Shown piece by piece: positions 54,451 to 62,907 of a stretch of DNA of 64,000 nucleotides (within the stretch, counting starts at the first letter, position 1; every line of letters starts with the position of its first letter). Below the pieces are notes generated by a model. The model was given only the letters and a program-made list of their open reading frames with translations. It was not told the DNA's origin and did no database searches. Origin of the DNA: Flavobacterium psychrophilum. GTDB taxonomy: Bacteria; Bacteroidota; Bacteroidia; Flavobacteriales; Flavobacteriaceae. Both the position numbers and the translations under genes were made by a program. The stretch is from positions 62,001 through 126,000 of the forward strand of contig CAMAQD010000006.1 in assembly GCA_945860385.1 (NCBI GenBank). The letters run 5' to 3'.

Positions 54451-54912
54451 CTAATACATTTTCGAAATCTCTGAGCAAACAAATTCTAAAAACCGTTCAT
54501 CAGCTTCGGTAAACGGATTCAAAACATGACTATCAATATCTATTTGACCAATGTTTTCTCCATTTACAAAAAGAGGAACTACAATTTCTGACTTTACAGT
54601 GAAACTGCATGCGATGTAATTGTCCTGAGCTGCCACATCGGGGACCACAAAATTAGCATTGGAAACCGCTACTTGTCCGCAAATTCCTTTCCCAAAAGGA
54701 ATTACAGTATGGTCGGTTTCGGCTCCAACATAGGGTCCAAGATGCAGGGTTTTGGTCTGGTGATTGGCGAAATAAAAACCAACCCAATTGTAGTATTCAA
54801 CAGAGTTGCTGAGAAGTTCACATATTTTCAAAAGTTTTTCTTCTTTAGATATATTGGAATTTGAAGTAATTTCGGTTACTTTTGGTTTTAATTCTTCGAA
54901 AGTCATAATCAT
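54451..54912 (-). CDS. GAF-domain protein, free methionine-(R)-sulfoxide reductase-like
   Basis: A 153-residue GAF protein close to fRMsr, which reduces free methionine-(R)-sulfoxide. Matching segments are YYNWVGFYF, LHLGPYVG, GKGICGQVAVSN, DNYIACSF and SEIVVPL...GQIDIDS. The cysteines in ICGQ and IACS correspond to two of the three redox cysteines of E. coli fRMsr (94 and 118). The third (84) is not present at the expected place. Activity would then need a different recycling route. It is monocistronic and divergent from xrtF. Confidence 0.85.
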   Translation of the reverse strand: MIMTFEELKPKVTEITSNSNISKEEKLLKICELLSNSVEYYNWVGFYFANHQTKTLHLGPYVGAETDHTVIPFGKGICGQVAVSNANFVVPDVAAQDNYIACSFTVKSEIVVPLFVNGENIGQIDIDSHVLNPFTEADERFLEFVCSEISKMY

Positions 54913-54956
54913 TTATTTTTTGTAAAAGTATTTAAATGGGACCGTTTAATTTTATA

Positions 54957-54964
54957 TAAATTTG
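54957..54964 (+). promoter_or_regulatory. -7 element TAAATTTG of the xrtF pair
   Basis: The box ends 8 bases before the TTG start codon at 54973, so the mRNA probably starts at or within a few bases of that codon. Confidence 0.55.
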
Positions 54965-54972
54965 TTAAAAAG

Positions 54973-55536
54973 TTGATTTTGAAAAAATATTTTATTCTTT
55001 ACAAACCGTTTTTACTGTTTTTAGGCAAATTTTTGCTGACTTACTTGCTCTTGACTTTTGTTTATCAAACCTATCTTGGACAATTTGATGTAAAAAAAAA
55101 TGAAACGGATAGTTTTACAAAATTAGTGGCACAACAAACAAAAGAGGTGATGCTTTTTTTTAATGCTGATGTTAAAACTGTTCCAAATTCAAAAGAACCC
55201 GCAGTAAATATTTACTACAATCAAAAATCAATGGCCCGAATTATAGAAGGCTGTAATGCATTGAGTGTTATCATTTTGTTTATTTCGTTCATAGTTGCCT
55301 TTTCGGGAAAGATAAAAGCCACCGTTTTGTATATCATTGGCGGAAGCATTCTCATTCATATTCTGAATGTATCTAGAATTGCACTTTTGTGCGTTTTGAT
55401 GTATTATTATCCAGAACAGCAACATTTTTTACACGGCGTTTTGTTTCCTTTGTTTATTTACGGAGTAGTTTTTGTGTTATGGATTATTTGGGTTAATAAA
55501 TTTTCAAAATATGCTAAAAAAACTATTCAATCATAA
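54973..55536 (+). CDS. xrtF: Exosortase family protein XrtF
   Basis: A membrane cysteine transpeptidase-like protein of 187 residues. Three or four membrane helices are visible, with the catalytic triad Cys94 (IEGCNALSV), Arg135 (SRIALL) and His154 (HGVLFPL). This is the short flavobacterial exosortase class. Exosortases cleave and transfer C-terminal sorting signals; the substrates of XrtF are not established. The start is TTG at 54973 (or the second TTG two codons later). The stop lies inside the next gene, its usual partner. Confidence 0.88.
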   Translation: MILKKYFILYKPFLLFLGKFLLTYLLLTFVYQTYLGQFDVKKNETDSFTKLVAQQTKEVMLFFNADVKTVPNSKEPAVNIYYNQKSMARIIEGCNALSVIILFISFIVAFSGKIKATVLYIIGGSILIHILNVSRIALLCVLMYYYPEQQHFLHGVLFPLFIYGVVFVLWIIWVNKFSKYAKKTIQS

Positions 55537-55954
55537 GATACGAGTCGCTCTGGCACTTTTATTTGTAGTGGCTCTGGTTTTAATTCGAGCCTATGAGGAC
55601 AGTTTGTTTTATGATCCTTTTTTGGATTATTTTAAGTCAGATTATTATAATTTACCAATTCCAGAAATCAATAATCTTCAATTAATTTTTGGTTTGTTTT
55701 TCAGGTATTTTCTAAATACTGCATTGTCATTAGCAATAATTTACGTTTTGTTCAAAGACTTAGACGCAGTAAAATTTGCTTCGGTTTTGTATTTTATTTT
55801 TTTCGTAATTCTTTTGGTGGCTTTCTTGTTTATTTTTTTAAATAATGAAGAAACTAACAAAATGGGCTTGTTTTATGTGAGACGATTTCTGATTCAACCT
55901 ATATTTTTACTGTTATTTCTTCCTGCATTTTATTATCAAAAGCAAAAGCAGTAA
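55511..55954 (+). CDS. Exosortase F system-associated membrane protein
   Basis: A 147-residue membrane protein from the ATG at 55511 (MLKKLFNHKIRVAL), overlapping xrtF by 26 bases. It has about four helices. After the first comes a periplasmic stretch, RAYEDSLFYDPFLDYFKSDY, with the FYDPFLxYF core that I recognise from the protein always found next to XrtF. It presumably forms a complex with XrtF. No catalytic motif is visible. Confidence 0.85.
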   Translation: MLKKLFNHKIRVALALLFVVALVLIRAYEDSLFYDPFLDYFKSDYYNLPIPEINNLQLIFGLFFRYFLNTALSLAIIYVLFKDLDAVKFASVLYFIFFVILLVAFLFIFLNNEETNKMGLFYVRRFLIQPIFLLLFLPAFYYQKQKQ

Positions 55955-56033
55955 GTATTAAGTTTCTCTAAAGCGCTCCAATATTATTAACCTATAATTC
56001 GTTATATTCACAATCAACCAATTACAAGACACT

Positions 56034-57287
56034 ATGTTTAAAGATATTTTTATAAGAATAGTATTGATTTTTATTGTCACATCGGCAGTTGCACAGACAC
56101 AAACCGAGGTTCTTCCGCCTTATAATATCAAAACTGTTTCTTTTGTACAAAGCAACGAAAATGTAGTTCCAATATTCAAATTAGGCGATGGTTTCCAATT
56201 TCAATTTGATGATTTATTTGGAAATGAGGCCAATTATTATTTTGAAATTATACATTGTGACTATAATTGGAATCCAACAGATATCCCAAAAACCGAGTAT
56301 ATGAAAGGGTTTGACGGGCAAAGAATTATACAATACGAGAACTCCATCAATACCTTGCAAATTTATTCGCATTATATTTTACCTGTTCCCAATCAGTATA
56401 TGCAATTGCGCATCAGCGGCAATTACATTCTGAAAATTTTAGACGAAAGTCGAGAGGTTATTTTGTCTAGAAAATTTATCGTTTACGAAGATCTCGTTAC
56501 TATTCCTATGAAAATTAGGCGAGCCAGAACCGCAAATTATTTAGAGTACAAACACAATATCGAATTTTCGATACAGTCGCTTGTTATCAATTTTCAAACT
56601 CCTTTGAAGAATATAAAAATAGCTTTGTTTCAAAACGGACAATTGAATAATGCTATCAAAAACATCGTTCCGCAATATACCATTGGCAATGAATTAATAT
56701 ACAAATACGATACTGAAACTCAATTTTGGGCAGGAAATGAATTTTTATATTTTGACAATAGCAATATAAGATCAGCGGGAAATACTATCTCCCGAATTGA
56801 TTCTAGCAACGGAATATACAATTCTAATTTATATACCAATAATGCCAGAGGAAATTACCCGTATTCCGTAACACCAGACATCAATGGGAATTTTGTAGTT
56901 CGCAACATTGGAGGAGTAAAAAACGAAATTGAAGCCGATTATGCTTGGGTTTATTTTAGTCTTTCGGCACCCACTTTTATGAAAAATAAAGGCATTTATA
57001 TTACAGGCATGTTCAATAATTACAGCTTATCACCCGAATATAAAATGGATTTTAACGCAGAAAAAAACCTTTACGAAAAAGCCATTCTCATAAAACAAGG
57101 ATTTACCAATTTTCAATACCAAATCGCTGACGACAAAGGAAATATCGATGGAGAAAATGCCATAGACGGGAATTTTTGGCAAACTGAAAACGATTACACC
57201 ATTTTAGTGTATTACCGCGAAAACAATGACCGCTACCAAAAAGTAATAGGAAAAGCAACGGCAAATTCAAATGTAGTCACCAACTAA
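56034..57287 (+). CDS. Type IX secretion plug-type protein (DUF5103)
   Basis: A 417-residue exported protein with a signal peptide (about 1-20, ending AVAQ). The N-terminal domain (about 25-150) contains YFEIIHCDYNWNPTDIPKTEYMKGF in part, RKFIVYED and the DUF5103 hallmark H-x-DxxW. An Ig-like and strand-rich region follows. Proteins of this family plug the SprA translocon of the type IX system in F. johnsoniae, as I recall. The gene is monocistronic, not next to other type IX genes. It supports a gliding/T9SS-positive organism together with gldB and gldC. Confidence 0.82.
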   Translation: MFKDIFIRIVLIFIVTSAVAQTQTEVLPPYNIKTVSFVQSNENVVPIFKLGDGFQFQFDDLFGNEANYYFEIIHCDYNWNPTDIPKTEYMKGFDGQRIIQYENSINTLQIYSHYILPVPNQYMQLRISGNYILKILDESREVILSRKFIVYEDLVTIPMKIRRARTANYLEYKHNIEFSIQSLVINFQTPLKNIKIALFQNGQLNNAIKNIVPQYTIGNELIYKYDTETQFWAGNEFLYFDNSNIRSAGNTISRIDSSNGIYNSNLYTNNARGNYPYSVTPDINGNFVVRNIGGVKNEIEADYAWVYFSLSAPTFMKNKGIYITGMFNNYSLSPEYKMDFNAEKNLYEKAILIKQGFTNFQYQIADDKGNIDGENAIDGNFWQTENDYTILVYYRENNDRYQKVIGKATANSNVVTN

Positions 57288-57327
57288 AAAACATTTCTCA
57301 AAAAAGCACAGCTAACTCTTTTTTTTG

Positions 57328-57335
57328 TAAATTTG
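57328..57335 (+). promoter_or_regulatory. -7 element TAAATTTG of apaG
   Basis: The box lies 31 bases before the apaG ATG at 57367. No well-placed -33 TTG is seen. Confidence 0.5.
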
Positions 57336-57366
57336 CCATTATTAAACTCATTCGTAATACTTTACT

Positions 57367-57753
57367 ATGGTTTCTCAAATCACAAGAGGCATAAAAATAT
57401 CGGTTTTAACTAGTTTTGAAGGCACTTACTTCAAAAACTACAAGATCCATTTTGCTTTTAGTTATGAAATTACCATCGAAAACCACAGCAAGGATTCGGT
57501 ACAATTAATATCGCGTCACTGGGAAATTTTCGACTCTCTCAACAGCAACGAAGTAGTTGACGGCGAAGGTGTTATTGGTAAAAAACCCGTGTTAAAACCC
57601 GGTGAATTGCACACTTACAATTCTGGTTGTCTACTAGCTTCCCCTTATGGAGCGATGAAAGGCTACTTTAATATGATTAACTTCACCTCTACAAAAAATT
57701 TCAAAGTTATCGTGCCAACCTTCAAATTATGTGCGCCGTTTGCAATGAATTAA
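57367..57753 (+). CDS. apaG: ApaG family protein
   Basis: A 128-residue protein with a fibronectin-III-like fold. Segments such as FAFSYEITIENHS, LISRHWEIFDS, GEGVIGKKPVLKPGE and YNSGCLLASPYGAMKGYF are as in ApaG. It is linked to cobalt/magnesium resistance and Ap4A levels in enterobacteria; the biochemical role is not settled. Standing alone it is cytoplasmic. There is no operon partner. Confidence 0.95.
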   Translation: MVSQITRGIKISVLTSFEGTYFKNYKIHFAFSYEITIENHSKDSVQLISRHWEIFDSLNSNEVVDGEGVIGKKPVLKPGELHTYNSGCLLASPYGAMKGYFNMINFTSTKNFKVIVPTFKLCAPFAMN

Positions 57754-57841
57754 TAATAAGTTCAAGAAACAAGCAATCTCAATATTTTTTTTAGAAGCTA
57801 ATTCCAACTCTCCATTGCAACTCCTCCTTCAAAAAACTTTT

Positions 57842-57950
57842 TTTCTAATGCAATTGTAGGAGCTTCCGTTGGTCGCTCGACAATTACAAGAAAAAATAGC
57901 TTTTCTCACTGCGGGGTTTTCATTTCGATCTGGGCTAAATCCAAAATAGA
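57842..57950. repeat. Second G+C-richer intergenic element
   Basis: A block starting at TGCAATTGTAGGAGCTTCCG and running to about TTTCGATCTGGGC stands out from the A+T-rich 286-base spacer between apaG and pruA. It shares the word AGGAGCT and a GGGCTA end with the element at 3764-3885, so it is probably a degenerate relative. It has no open reading frame. Confidence 0.4.
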
Positions 57951-57998
57951 ATCATCAGATTTAAACCAGTAATTGCGAATTTTTAAAACAAACCTTTG

Positions 57999-58006
57999 TA
58001 CTTTTG
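57999..58006 (+). promoter_or_regulatory. -7 element TACTTTTG of pruA
   Basis: TACTTTTG fits TAnnTTTG and lies 33 bases before the pruA ATG. TTG at 57973-57975 is a possible -33 element with a 23-base spacer. Confidence 0.5.
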
Positions 58007-58039
58007 TGAAAATATTTCAAAAACTCAAATACAAATTAT

Positions 58040-59668
58040 ATGCTTAAAGGATTTTTTAATGCACCAAAAGCCGTAAACGAACCTGTAAAATCGTACGCAC
58101 CCAATTCTCCCGAAAAGGCTTCTGTTCTTGCCGCATACAAACTAATGTGGAATTCAACAATCGACGTTCCGCTATATATAGGAAGTGAAGAAATCAGAAC
58201 CGGAAACACCCGAAATATGACAGCTCCACACGACCATAAACATGTTGTGGGAACCTATCATCTTGCCGAAAAATCGCATATTGAAAAAGCCATTGCAAAT
58301 TGTCTTGAGGCCAGAACCAAATGGGCAAATATGGCTTGGGAACAACGCGCTGCTATTTTTCTTAAAGCCGCCGAATTGATTGCCGGACCTTATAGAGCAA
58401 AAATAAATGCCGCAACAATGATTGCGCAATCCAAAAATATTTTTCAGGCCGAAATTGATGCTTCTTGCGAATTGATTGACTTTTTGCGTTACAATGTGGA
58501 ATTTATGACCCAAATTTACAGCGACCAACCCAAATCAACTTCCGATGTATGGAACCGATTGGAATACCGTCCGCTCGAAGGATTTGTTTATGCTATTACG
58601 CCTTTCAATTTCACAGCCATTGCAGCCAATCTTCCTGCAAGTGCAGCAATGATGGGCAATGTCGTGGTTTGGAAACCTAGCGACAGCCAAGTTTTTTCAG
58701 CAAAAATCATCATCGATGTTTTCAAAGAAGCCGGCGTTCCTGATGGGGTTATCAACGTAGTTTTCGGAGATCCTGTAATGATTACGGATACCGTTTTGGC
58801 AAGTCCTGATTTTGCCGGAATCCATTACACTGGTTCCACATTCGTTTTCAAAGAAATTTGGTCAAAAATTGGAACCAACATTCATAATTATAAAACCTAT
58901 CCAAGAATCGTTGGTGAAACGGGTGGAAAAGATTTTGTTGTAGCGCATCCAAGTGCCAATGTAAAACAAGTTGCCACCGGAATTGTTCGTGGTGCTTTCG
59001 AATTTCAAGGACAAAAATGTTCAGCAGCTTCAAGAGGGTATGTCCCTCAAAGTATGTGGCCAGAACTTAAAAAACAATTAATTTCCGACGTGAAATCAAT
59101 GAAAATGGGCTCTCCAGAAGATTTTGGTAATTTCATCACAGCTGTAATTCACGAAGGTTCTTTCGATAAATTGGCAAGTTATATTGATCAAGCCAAAAAA
59201 GATGCAGATGCTGAAATTATCGTTGGAGGTAATTACGATAAATCAGTGGGTTATTTTATTGAGCCAACCATAATCGTAACCACAAATCCACATTACACCA
59301 CAATGGAAACCGAATTATTTGGTCCAGTAATGACAATTTTTGTTTACGAAGATGCGAAATGGGAAGAAACATTAACTTTAGTTGACGCAACTTCGCCTTA
59401 TGCATTGACTGGTGCGATTTTCAGCCAAGATCGTTACGCAATCGAGCAAGCAACAGTAGCTTTGCAAAACGCAGCCGGAAATTTCTACATCAACGACAAA
59501 CCAACTGGAGCCGTTGTGGGAATGCAGCCTTTTGGTGGAGCAAGAGCTTCTGGAACCAATGATAAAGCGGGTTCAGCATTGAACTTGTTACGTTGGGCTT
59601 CGCCAAGGACTATCAAAGAAACTTTTGTAACGCCTGAAGATTATAGATATCCGTTTTTGGGAGAATAG
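58040..59668 (+). CDS. pruA: 1-pyrroline-5-carboxylate dehydrogenase
   Basis: This enzyme oxidises glutamate semialdehyde to glutamate in proline catabolism. It has 542 residues and belongs to the aldehyde dehydrogenase fold. The catalytic Cys327 is in GQKCSAASR and the general base Glu293 is in GETGGKDF. The NAD site includes TPFNFTAIAANL and YTGSTFVF. Length and the N terminus (MLKGFFNAPKAVNEPVKSY) fit the single-domain P5C dehydrogenase, not the bifunctional PutA. The proline dehydrogenase gene is not in the window. A hairpin terminator follows. Confidence 0.95.
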   Translation: MLKGFFNAPKAVNEPVKSYAPNSPEKASVLAAYKLMWNSTIDVPLYIGSEEIRTGNTRNMTAPHDHKHVVGTYHLAEKSHIEKAIANCLEARTKWANMAWEQRAAIFLKAAELIAGPYRAKINAATMIAQSKNIFQAEIDASCELIDFLRYNVEFMTQIYSDQPKSTSDVWNRLEYRPLEGFVYAITPFNFTAIAANLPASAAMMGNVVVWKPSDSQVFSAKIIIDVFKEAGVPDGVINVVFGDPVMITDTVLASPDFAGIHYTGSTFVFKEIWSKIGTNIHNYKTYPRIVGETGGKDFVVAHPSANVKQVATGIVRGAFEFQGQKCSAASRGYVPQSMWPELKKQLISDVKSMKMGSPEDFGNFITAVIHEGSFDKLASYIDQAKKDADAEIIVGGNYDKSVGYFIEPTIIVTTNPHYTTMETELFGPVMTIFVYEDAKWEETLTLVDATSPYALTGAIFSQDRYAIEQATVALQNAAGNFYINDKPTGAVVGMQPFGGARASGTNDKAGSALNLLRWASPRTIKETFVTPEDYRYPFLGE

Positions 59669-59709
59669 TTTTCGAGGTACGAGGTTAGACATACGAAGTA
59701 CGAAATTTA

Positions 59710-59752
59710 AAAACCCACAAAAATCAAGTTAATTTGAGTTCTTGTGGGTTTT
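59710..59752. terminator. Hairpin terminator, copy 1 of a duplicated element
   Basis: AAAACCCACAA (59710-59720) pairs with TTGTGGGTTTT (59742-59752), with further inner pairing. It serves pruA (+) and the convergent oxidoreductase gene (-). Nearly the same 42-43-base sequence recurs at 60956-60997. Confidence 0.82.
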
Positions 59753-59755
59753 GTT

Positions 59756-60886
59756 TTAAACTATTGAGACTTTTTTTCCTGTCCTTGCTGCCTCATAAAT
59801 AGCTTGCAATACTTTAACATCTTTAAGTCCTTCTTCTCCAGTAATATGGCTTGGCAATTTTTTGTTGTCTAAAATCACTTTTCCTATTTCATCAAGTTGC
59901 GTTTGCTGTTGATTAATTTCAGGAAAATTTAAATCACCATTGCTTGTTCTACCTTTAAATGGGCCATAACTTATAGCTGGACTTAGCTCAAAAAAACCTT
60001 CTTCAGCTGAAGCAAATAATCTATCGACCCCACAATTGTATGAACTTGCAGAATTACAAACTGCTCCGCTAGGAAAATTTAATTGCCAAGTAATCGATTC
60101 TTCTACTTCTGCAAATTTTATTTTATTGGTAACTGGTCCAAATTGTGCTGTTACAGAAATTGGCTCTTCACCCAAAATATATCGACTGGCCTGTATACAA
60201 TAAATCCCAAGATTGATAAGCGGTCCTCCGCCTGATAATGCTTTCTTCGAGTGCCAATCAATGGTATCGCCTGTATTGTACCCTAAAGAAGTCTCAATCA
60301 AACGAACCTGACCAAATACTTTTTCTTGCCCCAATCGTTTCATTTCTAAATTATAGGGTTCATAATGCAAACGATAACCAACCGCTAATTGTACTCCAGC
60401 TTTTTCGCAAGCATCCATCATTTCTTGACAATCACTTGCCGTAATTGCCATTGGTTTTTCGACAATAACGTGTTTTCCTGCCTTTGATGCTCTAATTACA
60501 AACTCTTTATGCATTGCATTTGGCAAAACAATATAGACTAAATCAATGTCTTTATTGTGTATGATTTCATCGAAATTCTGGTAGTTATAAATATTTTTCT
60601 CAGGAATACTATATTTTTTTCCCCAATTTAAAGCTTTTGAAGGCGTTCCTGTTACAATGCCTGCCAAACGACAATATTTTGATATTTCTAAACCTTCAGC
60701 TAAGTAGCCCGCATAACGTCCTAAACCACAAAGCGCAATATTTAGCTTTTTTCCCTCATACGGTTTACTGCTATTCTCAGGCAAAGTTATAAATGAAGGA
60801 AGCGATGTAATTATTGCAGTAGCTCCAACTCCAACACTAAAATTATGTACAAATGCACGTCTAGAAATTTTTTTCATTTTTTTCAT
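59756..60886 (-). CDS. Gfo/Idh/MocA oxidoreductase with Tat signal
   Basis: A 376-residue NAD(P)-dependent oxidoreductase. The N terminus carries a twin-arginine signal, SRRAFVHN, followed by a hydrophobic stretch to about residue 32, so it is exported folded by the Tat system. The Rossmann motif is CGLGRYAGYLAEGL (about 52-65). EKPMAIT contains the catalytic-region Lys typical of the family, and the C-terminal sheet domain follows. Substrates in this family are sugars or polyols; periplasmic members often act on glycans. The start could be the first ATG or the one three codons later. It is flanked on both sides by a near-identical hairpin. Confidence 0.9.
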   Translation of the reverse strand: MKKMKKISRRAFVHNFSVGVGATAIITSLPSFITLPENSSKPYEGKKLNIALCGLGRYAGYLAEGLEISKYCRLAGIVTGTPSKALNWGKKYSIPEKNIYNYQNFDEIIHNKDIDLVYIVLPNAMHKEFVIRASKAGKHVIVEKPMAITASDCQEMMDACEKAGVQLAVGYRLHYEPYNLEMKRLGQEKVFGQVRLIETSLGYNTGDTIDWHSKKALSGGGPLINLGIYCIQASRYILGEEPISVTAQFGPVTNKIKFAEVEESITWQLNFPSGAVCNSASSYNCGVDRLFASAEEGFFELSPAISYGPFKGRTSNGDLNFPEINQQQTQLDEIGKVILDNKKLPSHITGEEGLKDVKVLQAIYEAARTGKKVSIV

Positions 60887-60955
60887 TTTTACATTAACAA
60901 CCTAATAGTAAGTCCAAATGATTAAACGAATGTTACAAAAAACATTTAAAAAATT

Positions 60956-60997
60956 AAAACCCACAAGAGTCAAGGTAATTGAGTTCTTGTGGGTTTT
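60956..60997. terminator. Hairpin terminator, copy 2 of a duplicated element
   Basis: AAAACCCACAA (60956-60966) pairs with TTGTGGGTTTT (60987-60997). In the minus direction it is followed by a T-rich run, so it terminates rsmG. The sequence between the arms is close to copy 1 at 59710-59752. Confidence 0.82.
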
Positions 60998-61030
60998 GAT
61001 TTTTTTGTCATTACTAGGAACGAATGGACT

Positions 61031-61660
61031 TTACACCACAAACTTCAATGGCAAATGCACGACTTTCTTAGTCTCAAAAAACTCGTCCTCAAAAAAATCT
61101 GCTAAATTATATTCTGTCGCTTTCGGAAAATCCTTTAATTCTTCGGTTAAATCGCCACCTTTTAGGTAGAGAATTCCGTTCCTGAGTTCGTGTTTGCTTT
61201 TCTTTTTTATTTTGTCCTTTATCCAAGATACAAAATCAGGCATATTGGTCACGGCGCGACTGACAATAAAATCGAAATCGCCTTTGACTAGTTCGGCGCG
61301 CATTTGTTCGGCTTTCACGTTTTTGAGTTCCAATGCTTCGGCGACAGCCTGAACCACTTTTATTTTTTTGGCAATGACATCAATCAAATAAAAACGAGTT
61401 TCCGGGAAAAGAATCGCCAACGGAATTCCGGGAAATCCTCCGCCAGTCCCCACATCCAAGACAAAAGTTCCGGGTTCGAATTTGATCACTTTGGCTATTC
61501 CCAAAGAATGCAAAATGTGCTTGGTATATAATTCGTCAATGTCTTTTCGGGAAATGACGTTGATTTTTGCGTTCCAATCGTGGTATAAAAAATCCAGTTT
61601 TGCGAATTGTTCTTTCTGAAGTTCAGTTAAATAAGGGAAATATTTTAGAATCTCTTCCAT
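61031..61660 (-). CDS. rsmG: 16S rRNA m7G527 methyltransferase RsmG
   Basis: This enzyme methylates N7 of G527 of 16S rRNA; loss of it gives low-level streptomycin resistance in many bacteria. It has 209 residues. The SAM motif is DVGTGGGFPGIPLA (about 69-82), with NVISRKDIDELYTKHILHSL upstream and VSRAVTNMPDF downstream, all as in RsmG. The gene has a -7 box (61676-61683) upstream and a hairpin downstream. Confidence 0.96.
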   Translation of the reverse strand: MEEILKYFPYLTELQKEQFAKLDFLYHDWNAKINVISRKDIDELYTKHILHSLGIAKVIKFEPGTFVLDVGTGGGFPGIPLAILFPETRFYLIDVIAKKIKVVQAVAEALELKNVKAEQMRAELVKGDFDFIVSRAVTNMPDFVSWIKDKIKKKSKHELRNGILYLKGGDLTEELKDFPKATEYNLADFFEDEFFETKKVVHLPLKFVV

Positions 61661-61675
61661 CTTTTAAAATTTTAA

Positions 61676-61683
61676 CAAAAGTA
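61676..61683 (-). promoter_or_regulatory. -7 element TACTTTTG of rsmG
   Basis: On the minus strand TACTTTTG ends 15 bases before the rsmG ATG at 61660. No -33 TTG at normal spacing. Confidence 0.5.
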
Positions 61684-61739
61684 CAGTTTTTAGTTTTGAA
61701 TATTTAACGCAATTTTATGGAATGAAAATTTTTAATAAT

Positions 61740-61747
61740 TATCTTTG
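61740..61747 (+). promoter_or_regulatory. -7 element TATCTTTG of the desaturase gene
   Basis: TATCTTTG ends 20 bases before the desaturase ATG at 61768. It lies in the 107-base divergent spacer with rsmG. Confidence 0.55.
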
Positions 61748-61767
61748 TCACTTATTTAAAATTAAAG

Positions 61768-62862
61768 ATGAATAACATCGCTCCAACATTCGCAAAACAA
61801 GACAATTTAAAATTCTTTAGAACGCTTAACTCTCGGGTGAACAGCTATTTCAAAGAAAACAACATCCCGAAAACAGGCAACTGGAAAATCCATTTGAAAA
61901 CGGTAATTCTTTTTACTGTTTTTCTTGTGCCTTATTTTTTGATACTTACTTTGCCAATGCCTTTTTGGGTTCATTTACTGTTGACCATTGTTATGGGAAT
62001 CGGAATGGCGGGAATCGGAATGAATGTTATGCATGACGCCAATCACGGTTCGTATTCTACCAAAAGTTGGGTCAATAATTTTATGGGAGGAACGATTTAC
62101 GTTTTGGCTGGAAATGTTCACAATTGGCAAGTACAACACAACGTTTTGCATCATACTTATACAAACATCATCGGTCACGACGAAGATTTAGAAGCTGGAA
62201 GAATTATGCGTTTTTCCAAAGAAGCCCAATGGCAAAAATTTCATAAATTCCAACAATACTATGCTGTGTTTTTATATGGCTTGTTGACTTTTAATTGGGC
62301 GATTACAACCGATTTCAAACAAATGAGAAGTTACCTGAAAAGAAAACTATCCTATGGCGAACCTAAAAGTCCTAAAATTCTTTGGACCACTTTAATCATT
62401 ACCAAAGTTATTTACATAGCGATTTGGATTGTTTTGCCAATACTAATTGGAATCACTTGGTGGAAAGTATTGGTTGGCTTTTTCGTGATGCATTACACTG
62501 CCGGATTAATCTTGAGCATTGTATTCCAATTGGCTCACGTTGTAGATGAGGCAACCAATCCACAACCGAATGAAAATGGAGAAATGGAGAACACTTGGGC
62601 AATTCATCAATTGTTTACCACCGTTAATTTTGCTCCCAAAAACAAAATTGTGAACTGGTACACCGGAGGTTTAAATCACCAAATCGAACACCATATTTTT
62701 CCGCACATTAGCCACGTACATTACAATAACATTTCCAAAATTGTAAAAGAAACAGCCAAAGAATGTCAATTGCCATATCACGAATACAAAACTTTTCGAA
62801 GTGCCGTAATTGCCCATTTCAAACATTTGAAAGAACTGGGAATGAAACCCGCTCTACAGTAA
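61768..62862 (+). CDS. Membrane fatty acid desaturase (acyl-CoA or acyl-lipid)
   Basis: A di-iron membrane desaturase of 364 residues. The three histidine clusters are HDANHG (about residue 90), HNVLHHTYTN (about 127) and HQIEHHIFPHIS (about 308). Hydrophobic helices lie at about 48-90 and 205-245. The third box with Gln (HQIEHH, often QxxHH) is typical of front-end or acyl-lipid desaturases. It introduces double bases-pair type unsaturation into fatty acyl chains using oxygen, so it adjusts membrane fluidity. The regiospecificity cannot be read. It is 45 bases upstream of the aminotransferase gene. Confidence 0.9.
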   Translation: MNNIAPTFAKQDNLKFFRTLNSRVNSYFKENNIPKTGNWKIHLKTVILFTVFLVPYFLILTLPMPFWVHLLLTIVMGIGMAGIGMNVMHDANHGSYSTKSWVNNFMGGTIYVLAGNVHNWQVQHNVLHHTYTNIIGHDEDLEAGRIMRFSKEAQWQKFHKFQQYYAVFLYGLLTFNWAITTDFKQMRSYLKRKLSYGEPKSPKILWTTLIITKVIYIAIWIVLPILIGITWWKVLVGFFVMHYTAGLILSIVFQLAHVVDEATNPQPNENGEMENTWAIHQLFTTVNFAPKNKIVNWYTGGLNHQIEHHIFPHISHVHYNNISKIVKETAKECQLPYHEYKTFRSAVIAHFKHLKELGMKPALQ

Positions 62863-62907
62863 AATAGACAAAAAACAACCAACTTTATAAACCAAAAATT
62901 ACAATTA

